From NCBI RefSeq assembly GCF_049701115.1, contig NZ_JBNATX010000024.1, forward strand, positions 1 to 34,370: a DNA stretch of 34,370 nt, in the 5' to 3' direction. The notes under the pieces are model-generated. The model saw only the letters and a program-made list of their open reading frames with translations, had not been told where the DNA came from and made no database searches. The position numbers were made by a program, and so were the translations under genes. This stretch comes from Thermoanaerobacter sp049701115 (lineage in GTDB: Bacteria; Bacillota; Thermoanaerobacteria; Thermoanaerobacterales; Thermoanaerobacteraceae). Positions 1 through 6,804 of this stretch are shown here, piece after piece. Numbering within the stretch: the first letter of the stretch is position 1; each line of letters begins with the position of its first letter.

Positions 1-57
1 GAAGCGAGCGGCCACCTGAGCCTTTTGGCGAATTGGCCGGTACCCCGCCTGAGCCTG
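1..57. other. GC-rich non-coding edge, unidentified
   Basis: This short stretch is clearly more GC-rich than the rest of the window and directly precedes the edge repeat. I see no supported gene in it. It could be the tail of an element cut by the window edge, but nothing in the sequence proves that. Confidence 0.3.
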
Positions 58-142
58 AAAAGTGAGCCTTAGTTTAGTCGCTTTGCAACTCCGGAGCATT
101 AACACAAAATGCCACTTAAATAAGAAGGACTTTGTCAACAAA
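58..142 (+). repeat. Edge repeat, copy A
   Basis: About 85 bases that recur in the same orientation at 34208-34296. The first 33 bases are identical in the two copies. After a four-base difference, 17 more identical bases follow, then a diverged tail ending in a shared GTCAACAAA-type motif. A partial inverted version is at 34322-34363. No coding sequence is present. It resembles the end or remnant of an insertion sequence or small non-autonomous element, but no transposase is visible. Confidence 0.75.
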
Positions 143-147
143 CTAAA

Positions 148-181
148 AAGTTTAAGCCAGACTCCCCGGCTTAAACTTTTT
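148..181 (-). terminator. Terminator of the serine hydrolase gene
   Basis: An 11-bp perfect stem (AAGTTTAAGCC with GGCTTAAACTT) encloses a short C-rich loop. It starts directly after the stop codon of the gene ending at 181 and is T-rich on both sides, so it could act in both directions. It lies immediately beside edge repeat copy A. Confidence 0.8.
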
Positions 182-1434
182 TATTCGTTCTGGAAGTCAT
201 ACACCATTTTTGAAATTTGCCTTATAACAGTATAAGCATAGGAATTGTCAGAACCATCTACATTACTTGCAAGAATAGTCAGTATATAGGGCTTTGTTGG
301 ATGGAAAACAATTGCCGTATCATTTACAACATTGTCCAAATTTCCAACTTTGTGTGCCACTTCTATATCATCAGGAATTGGATAAGATATTCTATCACCG
401 TATATGGTATTTTTGAGATAGTACATCAACTCCCCTGCAGTATCAGGATGTACATTTGCGTATTCCAATAACTTCTTCATATACATACTCATATCATAAG
501 GAGACGTAATATTGCTGTTATAGGGTATTATATTTCCTCCCAAATCTTCCATAAATTTTATATAATTATCTCTTCCAACAATTCTCATAATCATGTTAGA
601 TGCAATATTGTCACTCTCTACAATTGACCTCCTTGAGAGCTCCCTTATGGTATAGTAACTTCCTACAGGTTCAAACTGGATAGACCCAGCTCCTCCTTCA
701 TAATCCACTTTAGTATATTGCACTTTCATATCGGGGTCTATTTTCCCCTCTGTTATAAGCGTGTACAGGTAGAAATTAAGTGGCACTTTGTAGGTACTTG
801 CAGCTATGAAAGGGTCATATCCATTTATCTCGAATGTTTGTCCTGTATTTAAATCAATAAAGTACACTCCGTATTTCCCTGGATATTGAGAAATTAATTT
901 TTCAATATTCTGCTTCAATTCTTGATAATTTGTAGCACCATATAATTCCGGAGGCACAACTACTGGAGGATGAGGGATTAAAATTTGCTGACCAACATAT
1001 AAATTATCTGGATCATCCATATCATTGGCCTTTAAAATGTCTTCAACAGTAGTGCCATTTTTCTTCGCTATGGTGTAAAGGTTATCACCCGGTTTTATTC
1101 TATAAACTAAGGGATCTGTCCAGTGTACATTCTCTAAAGCAGCATAAGTCTGGGGACCTACTATCCCGTCAACTTTTAAGTGTTTTTTCCTCTGAAAGTC
1201 CAAAACTCCATTTAAAGTCATCGAACCAAATATACCATCAATAACCCCTACGTCAAACCCAGCTTGTTCTAGTATAGTCTGAAGTTTTAAAACGTCTGTT
1301 CCATAAGTTCCTGTGTACAAAAGCCTTGACCCAAAAGAAAATTTAGGCAAATTTTTTGCATATGACAGAAAAGGAATTGTAATTATTAGAAAAAGAATCA
1401 CAATTGATAAAATTATCTTTCTAAATTTTAACAT
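181..1434 (-). CDS. Cell-wall serine hydrolase, class A beta-lactamase fold, with PG-binding and LysM domains
   Basis: A 417-residue exported or membrane-anchored protein. Residues 1-26 form a signal peptide or anchor. A peptidoglycan-binding domain (about 35-100) and a LysM domain (about 110-155, PGDNLYTIA) follow, then a penicillin-recognising serine hydrolase domain (about 170-417). The active-site motifs are STYK (213-216), SDN (274-276) and KVG (362-364), at class A beta-lactamase spacing. I do not find the omega-loop ExxLN motif that supplies the deacylating glutamate, so true beta-lactamase activity is doubtful; a role on peptidoglycan or as a penicillin-binding enzyme is more likely. 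The ATG is preceded by a GGGGGG ribosome site and a good promoter, and the gene is followed by a strong terminator, so it is probably transcribed alone. Confidence 0.85.
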   Translation of the reverse strand: MLKFRKIILSIVILFLIITIPFLSYAKNLPKFSFGSRLLYTGTYGTDVLKLQTILEQAGFDVGVIDGIFGSMTLNGVLDFQRKKHLKVDGIVGPQTYAALENVHWTDPLVYRIKPGDNLYTIAKKNGTTVEDILKANDMDDPDNLYVGQQILIPHPPVVVPPELYGATNYQELKQNIEKLISQYPGKYGVYFIDLNTGQTFEINGYDPFIAASTYKVPLNFYLYTLITEGKIDPDMKVQYTKVDYEGGAGSIQFEPVGSYYTIRELSRRSIVESDNIASNMIMRIVGRDNYIKFMEDLGGNIIPYNSNITSPYDMSMYMKKLLEYANVHPDTAGELMYYLKNTIYGDRISYPIPDDIEVAHKVGNLDNVVNDTAIVFHPTKPYILTILASNVDGSDNSYAYTVIRQISKMVYDFQNE

Positions 1435-1458
1435 TTTTAATCCCCCCTTGCCATCCCC

Positions 1459-1487
1459 ATTGTACCATATATATTTTTTTATTTCAA
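1459..1487 (-). promoter_or_regulatory. Sigma-A type promoter for the serine hydrolase gene
   Basis: Read on the minus strand: TTGAAA (1482-1487), a 17-base spacer, then TACAAT (1459-1464) with a TG extension just before it. It lies about 25 bases upstream of the ATG at 1434. Confidence 0.6.
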
Positions 1488-1570
1488 TAAGTATATATTT
1501 CTATATATGCCACTGTACATATAAAATTGTCATAAAATAAAACCCCTTTACAGGAGTTTAAACTGCCAAT

Positions 1571-1593
1571 AAAATAAAATCCCTCTGAGGGGG
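1571..1593 (-). terminator. Possible weak terminator after yjbQ
   Basis: Directly after the yjbQ stop codon the minus strand carries a short CCCT/AGGG-type hairpin followed by a T-rich stretch. The stem is only 4-5 bp, so this is tentative. Confidence 0.35.
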
Positions 1594-1986
1594 TTATGAA
1601 GGTATAATCTTGATATATACCTTTCTTTTTCGTGGCCCATCAAACTCACAAAAATAAATTCCCTGCCAAGTCCCCAAAACAAGCTCACCGTTTTCTATAA
1701 GCACAGTTACAGAATTCCCTACCAATGAAGATTTTATATGAGCATCAGAATTTCCTTCAAGGTGCTTAAAAGAAATATTGGGTATTATTTTGTCAAGAGC
1801 AGATAAAATATCTTCTTTTACTGTTGGATCTGCATTTTCATTTATTGTAATACCAGCTGTTGTATGGGGAACAAAAACTGTGCAGATTCCCTCTTTTACT
1901 CCAGACCCTTTCACTTCCTCCTGTACTTCTCTAGTAATATCTATCATAACCTCTCTCGCCGGCGTATTTACGTAAATGCTCCTCAT
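1594..1986 (-). CDS. YjbQ/UPF0047 family protein
   Basis: A 130-residue single-domain protein with the full family signature: PHTTAGITINE near residue 40, HLEGNSDAH near the middle, and LGTWQGIYFCEFDGPR near the C-terminus. Some members can make thiamine phosphate in a side reaction, which is why databases call the family secondary thiamine-phosphate synthase; its physiological role is not settled. Length is typical. The ATG follows AAAGGAGGACAAAA. The gene lies 68 bases downstream of glmS, separated by a modest hairpin, and may be partly co-transcribed with it. Confidence 0.9.
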   Translation of the reverse strand: MRSIYVNTPAREVMIDITREVQEEVKGSGVKEGICTVFVPHTTAGITINENADPTVKEDILSALDKIIPNISFKHLEGNSDAHIKSSLVGNSVTVLIENGELVLGTWQGIYFCEFDGPRKRKVYIKIIPS

Positions 1987-2016
1987 TTTTGTCCTCCTTT
2001 CTACTCTTATGTAAGA

Positions 2017-2049
2017 AAAGGGACAAGCAGAAAAATTGCCTATCCCTTT
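2017..2049 (-). terminator. Hairpin after glmS, weak terminator
   Basis: A 13-bp stem including two G-U pairs pairs 2037-2049 with 2017-2029 around a 7-base loop, just after the glmS stop. On the minus strand the following bases (TCTTAC) form only a poor U-tract, so it may permit read-through into yjbQ. Confidence 0.5.
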
Positions 2050-2054
2050 AAATT

Positions 2055-3881
2055 TTACTCCACAGTAACAGATTTTGCAAGGTTCCTCGGTTTATCCACG
2101 TCACAGCCTTTTTCTACAGCCATGTAATATGCCAGAAGCTGGAGAGGAACTACTGTCAATACAGGAGTGAGTTCTTTTAAGGTGTCGGGGATGTATATGA
2201 CTTTATCCACTACTCCATCAAGCTGCAAGTTTCCCTGCTTTGCAAAAGCAACCACATATCCTCCCCTGGCCTTTACCTCTTTTATATTGCTCAACATTTT
2301 TTCGAAGAGGTCATCCTGTGTAGCCAGTGCAATTATCAAAGTACCCTCTTCTACCAATGCTAACGTTCCGTGCTTTAACTCTCCAGCTGGGTATGCTTCT
2401 GAGTGGATGTAAGATATCTCTTTGAGCTTTAAAGACCCTTCCATGGCAACAGCGTAATCCAGACCTCTGCCAATATAGAACACGTCTTTCACATTATAAT
2501 GCTCAGAGGCAAACCTTTGTATTTCTTCTTTGTTGTCCAAGAGGTATTGAACTTTGTCAGGTAGTTTTTTAAGTTCAGAGATAATCTCTACAACCTTTGT
2601 ACTGCTCATAGTCCCCTTCTTTAAGGCAAAGTCCAGTGCAATTAGGTATAAAGCTATGAGCTGTGTAGTATAGGCTTTTGTAGATGCAACAGCTATTTCA
2701 GGTCCTGCCCAAGTATACAAGACTTCATCTGCTTCCCTTGATACAGAACTTCCTACCACATTTGTTATAGCTATCACTCTCGAGCCTTTTCTTTTAGCTT
2801 CTTTTAATGCAGCAATTGTGTCAGCCGTCTCCCCTGACTGGCTTATAACAATTGTGAGCATTCTTTCATTCACAATCGGATTCCTGTATCTAAACTCAGA
2901 AGCCACATCTACCTCAACAGGTATTCGTGCAAAACTCTCTATCACGTATTTCCCTACAACTCCTGCGTGATATGCAGTTCCACAAGCTACTATAAAGATT
3001 TTTTCTATTTTTTCAAGGTCTTCCTTTGTGATGTTTATACTGTCGAGGACTATCTCTGAATCGTTAATTATCCTTCCCCTCAAAGTATCTTTTATTGCGG
3101 CAGGCTGCTCATGAATCTCTTTTATCATAAAGTGCTCATAGCCGCCCTTTTCAGCTGCTTCTACGTCCCATTTCACTTCAAAGAGAGATTTGCCTATCTT
3201 CCTTCCAAAAACATCTATAAATTCTACAGTGTCTTTTTTGATTATGGCAATTTCGTGGTCATCGAGGAAATATACATTTCTTGTGTATTTTAAAATTGCA
3301 GGTATATCTGAAGCAATGAAATTTTCACCATTTCCTATACCTACTATAAGAGGAGCTTCTTTTCTTGCTGCTACTATCATATCCGGATTGTCCTTGCACA
3401 AAACGCCTAAAGCATAAGACCCCTCAATCCTATCCAGCACTTTTCTAAGCGCTTCAACTATATCGCCATTGTAGTAATATTCGAGTAAGTTTGCAACCAC
3501 TTCCGTATCTGTTTCTGATATAAAATTATAGCCCTCTTCTATCAGCCATTTCTTCAGAGGAAGATAGTTTTCAATTATCCCGTTGTGAACAACTGCAATT
3601 AACCCTGACTGAGATAGGTGGGGGTGAGAATTGGTATCAGAAGGTTCTCCGTGGGTTGCCCATCTGGTATGCCCTATACCTATTGTACCTTCCATATGGT
3701 CTTTTTCAACCAGTTCTCTTAAGACATTGAGCCTTCCTTTAGCTTTCTTTATATTTATATTGCCATTGTGTAAAATGGCAATTCCTGCCGAATCATATCC
3801 CCTATACTCTAATCTTGTCAAACCTTCCAGCAGTATAGGTGTAGCTTGTTTATCTCCTATATATCCTACAATCCCACACAT
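2055..3881 (-). CDS. glmS: Glutamine--fructose-6-phosphate aminotransferase (isomerizing)
   Basis: A 608-residue enzyme converting fructose 6-phosphate and glutamine to glucosamine 6-phosphate, the first step of UDP-GlcNAc synthesis. It begins MCGIVGYIG, so Cys2 becomes the N-terminal nucleophile of the class II glutaminase domain (about 2-220). Two SIS sugar-isomerase domains follow (about 290-420 and 460-600), with SQSGETADT and STKAYTTQL. The C-terminus NLAKSVTVE is characteristic. Length is normal for the family. The start has a GAGAGGAGACGCAAT ribosome site. The glmS ribozyme lies in the leader, so the mRNA should self-cleave when glucosamine 6-phosphate is abundant. It sits downstream of glmM. 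Confidence 0.97.
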   Translation of the reverse strand: MCGIVGYIGDKQATPILLEGLTRLEYRGYDSAGIAILHNGNINIKKAKGRLNVLRELVEKDHMEGTIGIGHTRWATHGEPSDTNSHPHLSQSGLIAVVHNGIIENYLPLKKWLIEEGYNFISETDTEVVANLLEYYYNGDIVEALRKVLDRIEGSYALGVLCKDNPDMIVAARKEAPLIVGIGNGENFIASDIPAILKYTRNVYFLDDHEIAIIKKDTVEFIDVFGRKIGKSLFEVKWDVEAAEKGGYEHFMIKEIHEQPAAIKDTLRGRIINDSEIVLDSINITKEDLEKIEKIFIVACGTAYHAGVVGKYVIESFARIPVEVDVASEFRYRNPIVNERMLTIVISQSGETADTIAALKEAKRKGSRVIAITNVVGSSVSREADEVLYTWAGPEIAVASTKAYTTQLIALYLIALDFALKKGTMSSTKVVEIISELKKLPDKVQYLLDNKEEIQRFASEHYNVKDVFYIGRGLDYAVAMEGSLKLKEISYIHSEAYPAGELKHGTLALVEEGTLIIALATQDDLFEKMLSNIKEVKARGGYVVAFAKQGNLQLDGVVDKVIYIPDTLKELTPVLTVVPLQLLAYYMAVEKGCDVDKPRNLAKSVTVE

Positions 3882-3915
3882 ATTGCGTCTCCTCTCACTG
3901 TGAGTTTATAAAATT

Positions 3916-4061
3916 TTCCTGCCCGGACTGCTCTATGCCACAGTCGCCTGTGGTTTTACCAGTCCTCTAACGGTCGCAGGAAGACCGCAGGGCACCCGCC
4001 GATGTCTCGATAAACCCTGTCCTCGTCAACTTAAAGCCCTAAGGCTTTAAGTCCAGGCGCT
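3916..4061 (-). ncRNA. glmS ribozyme (GlcN6P-activated self-cleaving riboswitch)
   Basis: The minus strand carries the conserved glmS ribozyme core in order: AGCGCCTGGACT, an imperfect P1 helix (CTTAAAGCC with GGCTTTAAG), TTGACGAGGACAGGGTTTAT, CGGCGGGTGCCCTGCGGT, and the P3/P4 hairpins ending near GGGCAGGAA. The expected cleavage site is between the A at 4061 and the G at 4060. The element ends about 35 bases upstream of the glmS start. Cleavage leaves a 5'-hydroxyl mRNA that is degraded, giving feedback by GlcN6P. From memory it is almost identical to the crystallised T. tengcongensis ribozyme. Its 3' boundary is approximate. Confidence 0.95.
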
Positions 4062-4130
4062 TCTAAATTAAATCTTACATTAAATCTCGCCTCTACATCT
4101 TCCCTATAGGCATCCCTCCTTTCAAAAAAA

Positions 4131-5474
4131 TCAATTCAATTTTCTTTCTATCAAATCAGCCAGCTCTTTTGCCATCTGGCTGATTTTAGCGTAATCTTCC
4201 CCCTCTACCATAACTCTTATGAGAGGTTCTGTGCCAGATGGTCTTATGAGGACTCTCCCTTTTCCTTCCATTTCTTTTTCTAGCTTTTCAATTTCTCTCT
4301 TTATATCTTCATCTTCTAGATATTTTTCTTTAAGCTCATTTTTCACTTTGGCATTTACAAGTACCTGAGGATAGGTAGTCATGCAAGAAGCAAGTTCAGA
4401 CAGTTTTTTACCTGTATGTTTCATTATTGAACAAAGTTTTAAAGCTGTTATCTCTCCATCTCCTGTAGTATTGTCATCTATAAAAATTATATGTCCTGAC
4501 TGTTCTCCTCCAATAGAATATCCACCTTTTATCATCTCCTCTAACACATATCTATCTCCTACCTTTGTCCTTATAAGCTTAATTCCATGCTCCTTTAAAG
4601 CAATTTCAAATCCTATGTTACTCATGACTGTCGCTACCACAGTATTGTGTTTTAATTTCCCTTTACTTTTCATGTCAATAGCACATATAGCCATTATATG
4701 GTCTCCGTCTACTATATTCCCTTTTTCGTCAACTGCAATTAATCTGTCTGCATCTCCATCAAAAGCAAGCCCCAGGTCCGCTTTATGTTCTACTACAAGC
4801 TGTTGTAATTTTTCAGGGTGTGTGGATCCACAGCCCACATTGATTTTTTCTCCTAAAGGCTCTGCCGCATAAGTAATTACCTCTGCTCCTAATTCTCTAA
4901 ACAAAACAGGAGCTACTGTGCTGCTTGCCCCATAAGCACAGTCAATCACTATTTTAAGTCCTTTTAAGTCTGTATCAATAGTAGATTTTAGAAATTCTAT
5001 ATAATCCCTATGGGAAGTGGTGCTTTCTTTTCTTCTCCCTATCCCAATGCCAGTAGGAGCGGGAAGTTCTTTTTTCTCATTTATAATTTCCTCTATCCTG
5101 TCTTCCAGCTCATCAGGCAATTTGTAGCCAAACTTATCAAAGAATTTTATTCCATTGTACTCAATCGGATTGTGAGAAGCTGAAATCATAACTCCAGCAT
5201 CTGCCTTATATAGCCTAGTCAAATAAGCTACTGCCGGCGTAGGAATTATTCCTACACTTACCACTTCTGCTCCAAGAGATGTAAGCCCAGCAATAAGAGC
5301 ACATTCCAGCATATCGCTTGAAATCCTGCTGTCCTTTCCCACTACAACCTTTGGCCTGTGACTCCCCTCTGTAAGGACATAAGCTCCTGCCCGTCCCAAC
5401 TCAAAAGCCAGCTGTGGAGTTAATTCCTTGTTCGCTATTCCCCTCACACCGTCAGTTCCAAAAAGTCTTCCCAT
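4131..5474 (-). CDS. glmM: Phosphoglucosamine mutase
   Basis: A 447-residue alpha-D-phosphohexomutase interconverting glucosamine 6-phosphate and glucosamine 1-phosphate. Ser100 in ISASHNP (97-103) is the phosphorylated residue, DGDADR (239-244) binds Mg2+, GEQSGH (323-328) binds sugar, and RPSGTEP near the C-terminus binds phosphate. Length is typical. The N-terminus MGRLFGTDGVRG is the usual start. The gene is directly upstream of the glmS ribozyme and glmS, so consecutive steps of UDP-GlcNAc synthesis share a transcription unit. Its own promoter lies at 5508-5536. Confidence 0.97.
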   Translation of the reverse strand: MGRLFGTDGVRGIANKELTPQLAFELGRAGAYVLTEGSHRPKVVVGKDSRISSDMLECALIAGLTSLGAEVVSVGIIPTPAVAYLTRLYKADAGVMISASHNPIEYNGIKFFDKFGYKLPDELEDRIEEIINEKKELPAPTGIGIGRRKESTTSHRDYIEFLKSTIDTDLKGLKIVIDCAYGASSTVAPVLFRELGAEVITYAAEPLGEKINVGCGSTHPEKLQQLVVEHKADLGLAFDGDADRLIAVDEKGNIVDGDHIMAICAIDMKSKGKLKHNTVVATVMSNIGFEIALKEHGIKLIRTKVGDRYVLEEMIKGGYSIGGEQSGHIIFIDDNTTGDGEITALKLCSIMKHTGKKLSELASCMTTYPQVLVNAKVKNELKEKYLEDEDIKREIEKLEKEMEGKGRVLIRPSGTEPLIRVMVEGEDYAKISQMAKELADLIERKLN

Positions 5475-5507
5475 TCTCTATCCCCTTTCTGTAAAACGTA
5501 CGATAAT

Positions 5508-5536
5508 ATTTTATCACAGTTGTCTTTACTGTGCAA
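5508..5536 (-). promoter_or_regulatory. Sigma-A type promoter for glmM-glmS
   Basis: Minus strand: TTGCAC (5531-5536), a 17-base spacer, TAAAAT (5508-5513), located between plsC and glmM about 35 bases before the glmM ATG. Confidence 0.6.
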
Positions 5537-5546
5537 AAAAACCTTT

Positions 5547-6152
5547 TTATCCTGTTAGCATTTCCTTCATTCTGGCTTCTATTTTTTCTTTTAATTCTGC
5601 AATTTCTGCTTTTATATCTTTATTCAAATCGGGGAAAATAGGTTCTCCTACTTTAACTTTTATTTTCCCTCTCAATTTAGGTACATACTTCCCTAAAGGC
5701 AAAACTTCTTTTGTGCCCTGAACAACTACAGGCACAAGGGGTTTACCCGATTTATAAGCAAGGTACATGGCACCTTCATAAATTTTTTCTATAACTCCTT
5801 TAGGAGATATGCCTCCTTCTGGAAATATGCCAATTGAATACCCTTCCTTTAATCTCTCCAACGCCTTTTTTATGGCTTTTAAGTCAGCTGACTCCTTTTT
5901 AATAGGTATCGCTTTATCTATCAAAAGGAAAGGTTTCAAAAGATAAATATTAAAAAGTTCCGAGCTTGCTAAAAATATAATTGGCGTTTTGATGGCACAT
6001 ACTACTGCTACAGGGTCAAGCAAACTTTGATGGTTTGAAACAAAAATGTAAGAGCCCTTTGAGAGGTTACCATCTCTTTCTACTTTAAAGGAGTAAAATA
6101 TCTTGAGAAGTGCAATTCCAATCCGCCGCAAGACTCTGTAGAGTAAAAACAT
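5547..6152 (-). CDS. plsC: 1-acyl-sn-glycerol-3-phosphate acyltransferase
   Basis: A membrane-associated acyltransferase that acylates lysophosphatidic acid to phosphatidic acid. With the start chosen here it has 201 residues. The catalytic HX4D motif is His41 to Asp46 (NHQSLLD) and the glycerol-phosphate motif FPEGG is at 110-114, followed by a PLVPV-type segment. The N-terminal hydrophobic helix fits membrane attachment. A longer frame begins at a TTG at 6179, but GGGAGAGAAGG lies just before the ATG at 6152, which also matches usual family N-termini. It is isolated between the iorB terminator and the glmM promoter. Confidence 0.9.
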   Translation of the reverse strand: MFLLYRVLRRIGIALLKIFYSFKVERDGNLSKGSYIFVSNHQSLLDPVAVVCAIKTPIIFLASSELFNIYLLKPFLLIDKAIPIKKESADLKAIKKALERLKEGYSIGIFPEGGISPKGVIEKIYEGAMYLAYKSGKPLVPVVVQGTKEVLPLGKYVPKLRGKIKVKVGEPIFPDLNKDIKAEIAELKEKIEARMKEMLTG

Positions 6153-6202
6153 TCCCTTCTCTCCCTCTGGATTTTTCAATTACTATTATACATTTCCCGT
6201 GA

Positions 6203-6228
6203 AATAATAAAAAGGGGCTTTGCCCCCC
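6203..6228 (-). terminator. Terminator of the buk1-vor-ptb1-ior operon
   Basis: Directly after the iorB stop the minus strand has a GGGGC/GCCCC-type stem with a three-base loop followed by TTTTTATTATT. This is a clear intrinsic terminator. Confidence 0.8.
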
Positions 6229-6803
6229 TAGTTTATTTCAAGCCCCTTTCTAAAAGCCTGTATGTTAAGGTCTATATATTTTTTAGGTACATTGTTTTTT
6301 ATCACTTCTTCCCAGTCAATGTCCATAAGCCCTAAATGCTTCACTAGAACCCCTAAAAGAACTATATTTTGAGCTCTTACATTTCCCAAGCCTTCAGCTA
6401 TTTTATCAGCCTCCACTGCAATTGTGTGGGCATTGTTTTTTAGTATTTCCAACAAATTCTTTGGATATTCTTCTTTCCCTATTAATACGGAAAGAGGAGG
6501 GATCTCAACTGTATTTACAATCACCATCCCATCTTTTTTGAGGTAATTGAGCCATCTTACAGCTTCCATTTTTTCAAAGGCTACTATTACATCAGCAGCT
6601 CCCATCTCAATCACTGGCGAATAGACTTTTTCCCCAAACCTTATCTGTGTGCTGACACTTCCTCCCCTCTGAGACATTCCATGCACTTCTGACATTTTGA
6701 CATCATAACCACTTTTGAGTAATCCTTCTGACAGTACATTGCTCGCAAGAATTGTGCCCTGACCTCCTACCCCTACCATCAATACGCTTTTTACCTCTGC
6801 CAT
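6228..6803 (-). CDS. iorB: Indolepyruvate ferredoxin oxidoreductase, beta subunit
   Basis: A 191-residue subunit of the pyruvate/2-oxoacid oxidoreductase gamma-domain family, with the glycine-rich GVGGQGTILASN near residue 11. With IorA it oxidises arylpyruvates from transamination of Trp, Phe and Tyr to aryl-acyl-CoA and reduced ferredoxin. Its start is 1 base after the IorA stop and its ribosome site (GAGGTGAAA) lies within the iorA end, indicating translational coupling. It is the last gene of the operon. Confidence 0.93.
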   Translation of the reverse strand: MAEVKSVLMVGVGGQGTILASNVLSEGLLKSGYDVKMSEVHGMSQRGGSVSTQIRFGEKVYSPVIEMGAADVIVAFEKMEAVRWLNYLKKDGMVIVNTVEIPPLSVLIGKEEYPKNLLEILKNNAHTIAVEADKIAEGLGNVRAQNIVLLGVLVKHLGLMDIDWEEVIKNNVPKKYIDLNIQAFRKGLEIN

Positions 6804-6804
6804 T

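Noticed and set aside
58..142. Edge repeats as part of a CRISPR array
   Set aside because: Copies are long, imperfect and far apart, with no regular spacers or cas genes.
4062..4130. Tiny frame with GGAGG upstream of the glmS ribozyme
   Set aside because: GGAGG is too close to the ATG, and the frame stops after six codons; a leader peptide is not supported.
4381..4872. A 163-codon plus-strand frame opposite glmM
   Set aside because: Composition and lack of motifs show it is the antisense of glmM.
6153..6202. A sigma-A promoter for plsC
   Set aside because: A TATAAT is present on the minus strand, but no acceptable -35 lies at the right distance, so it was not listed.
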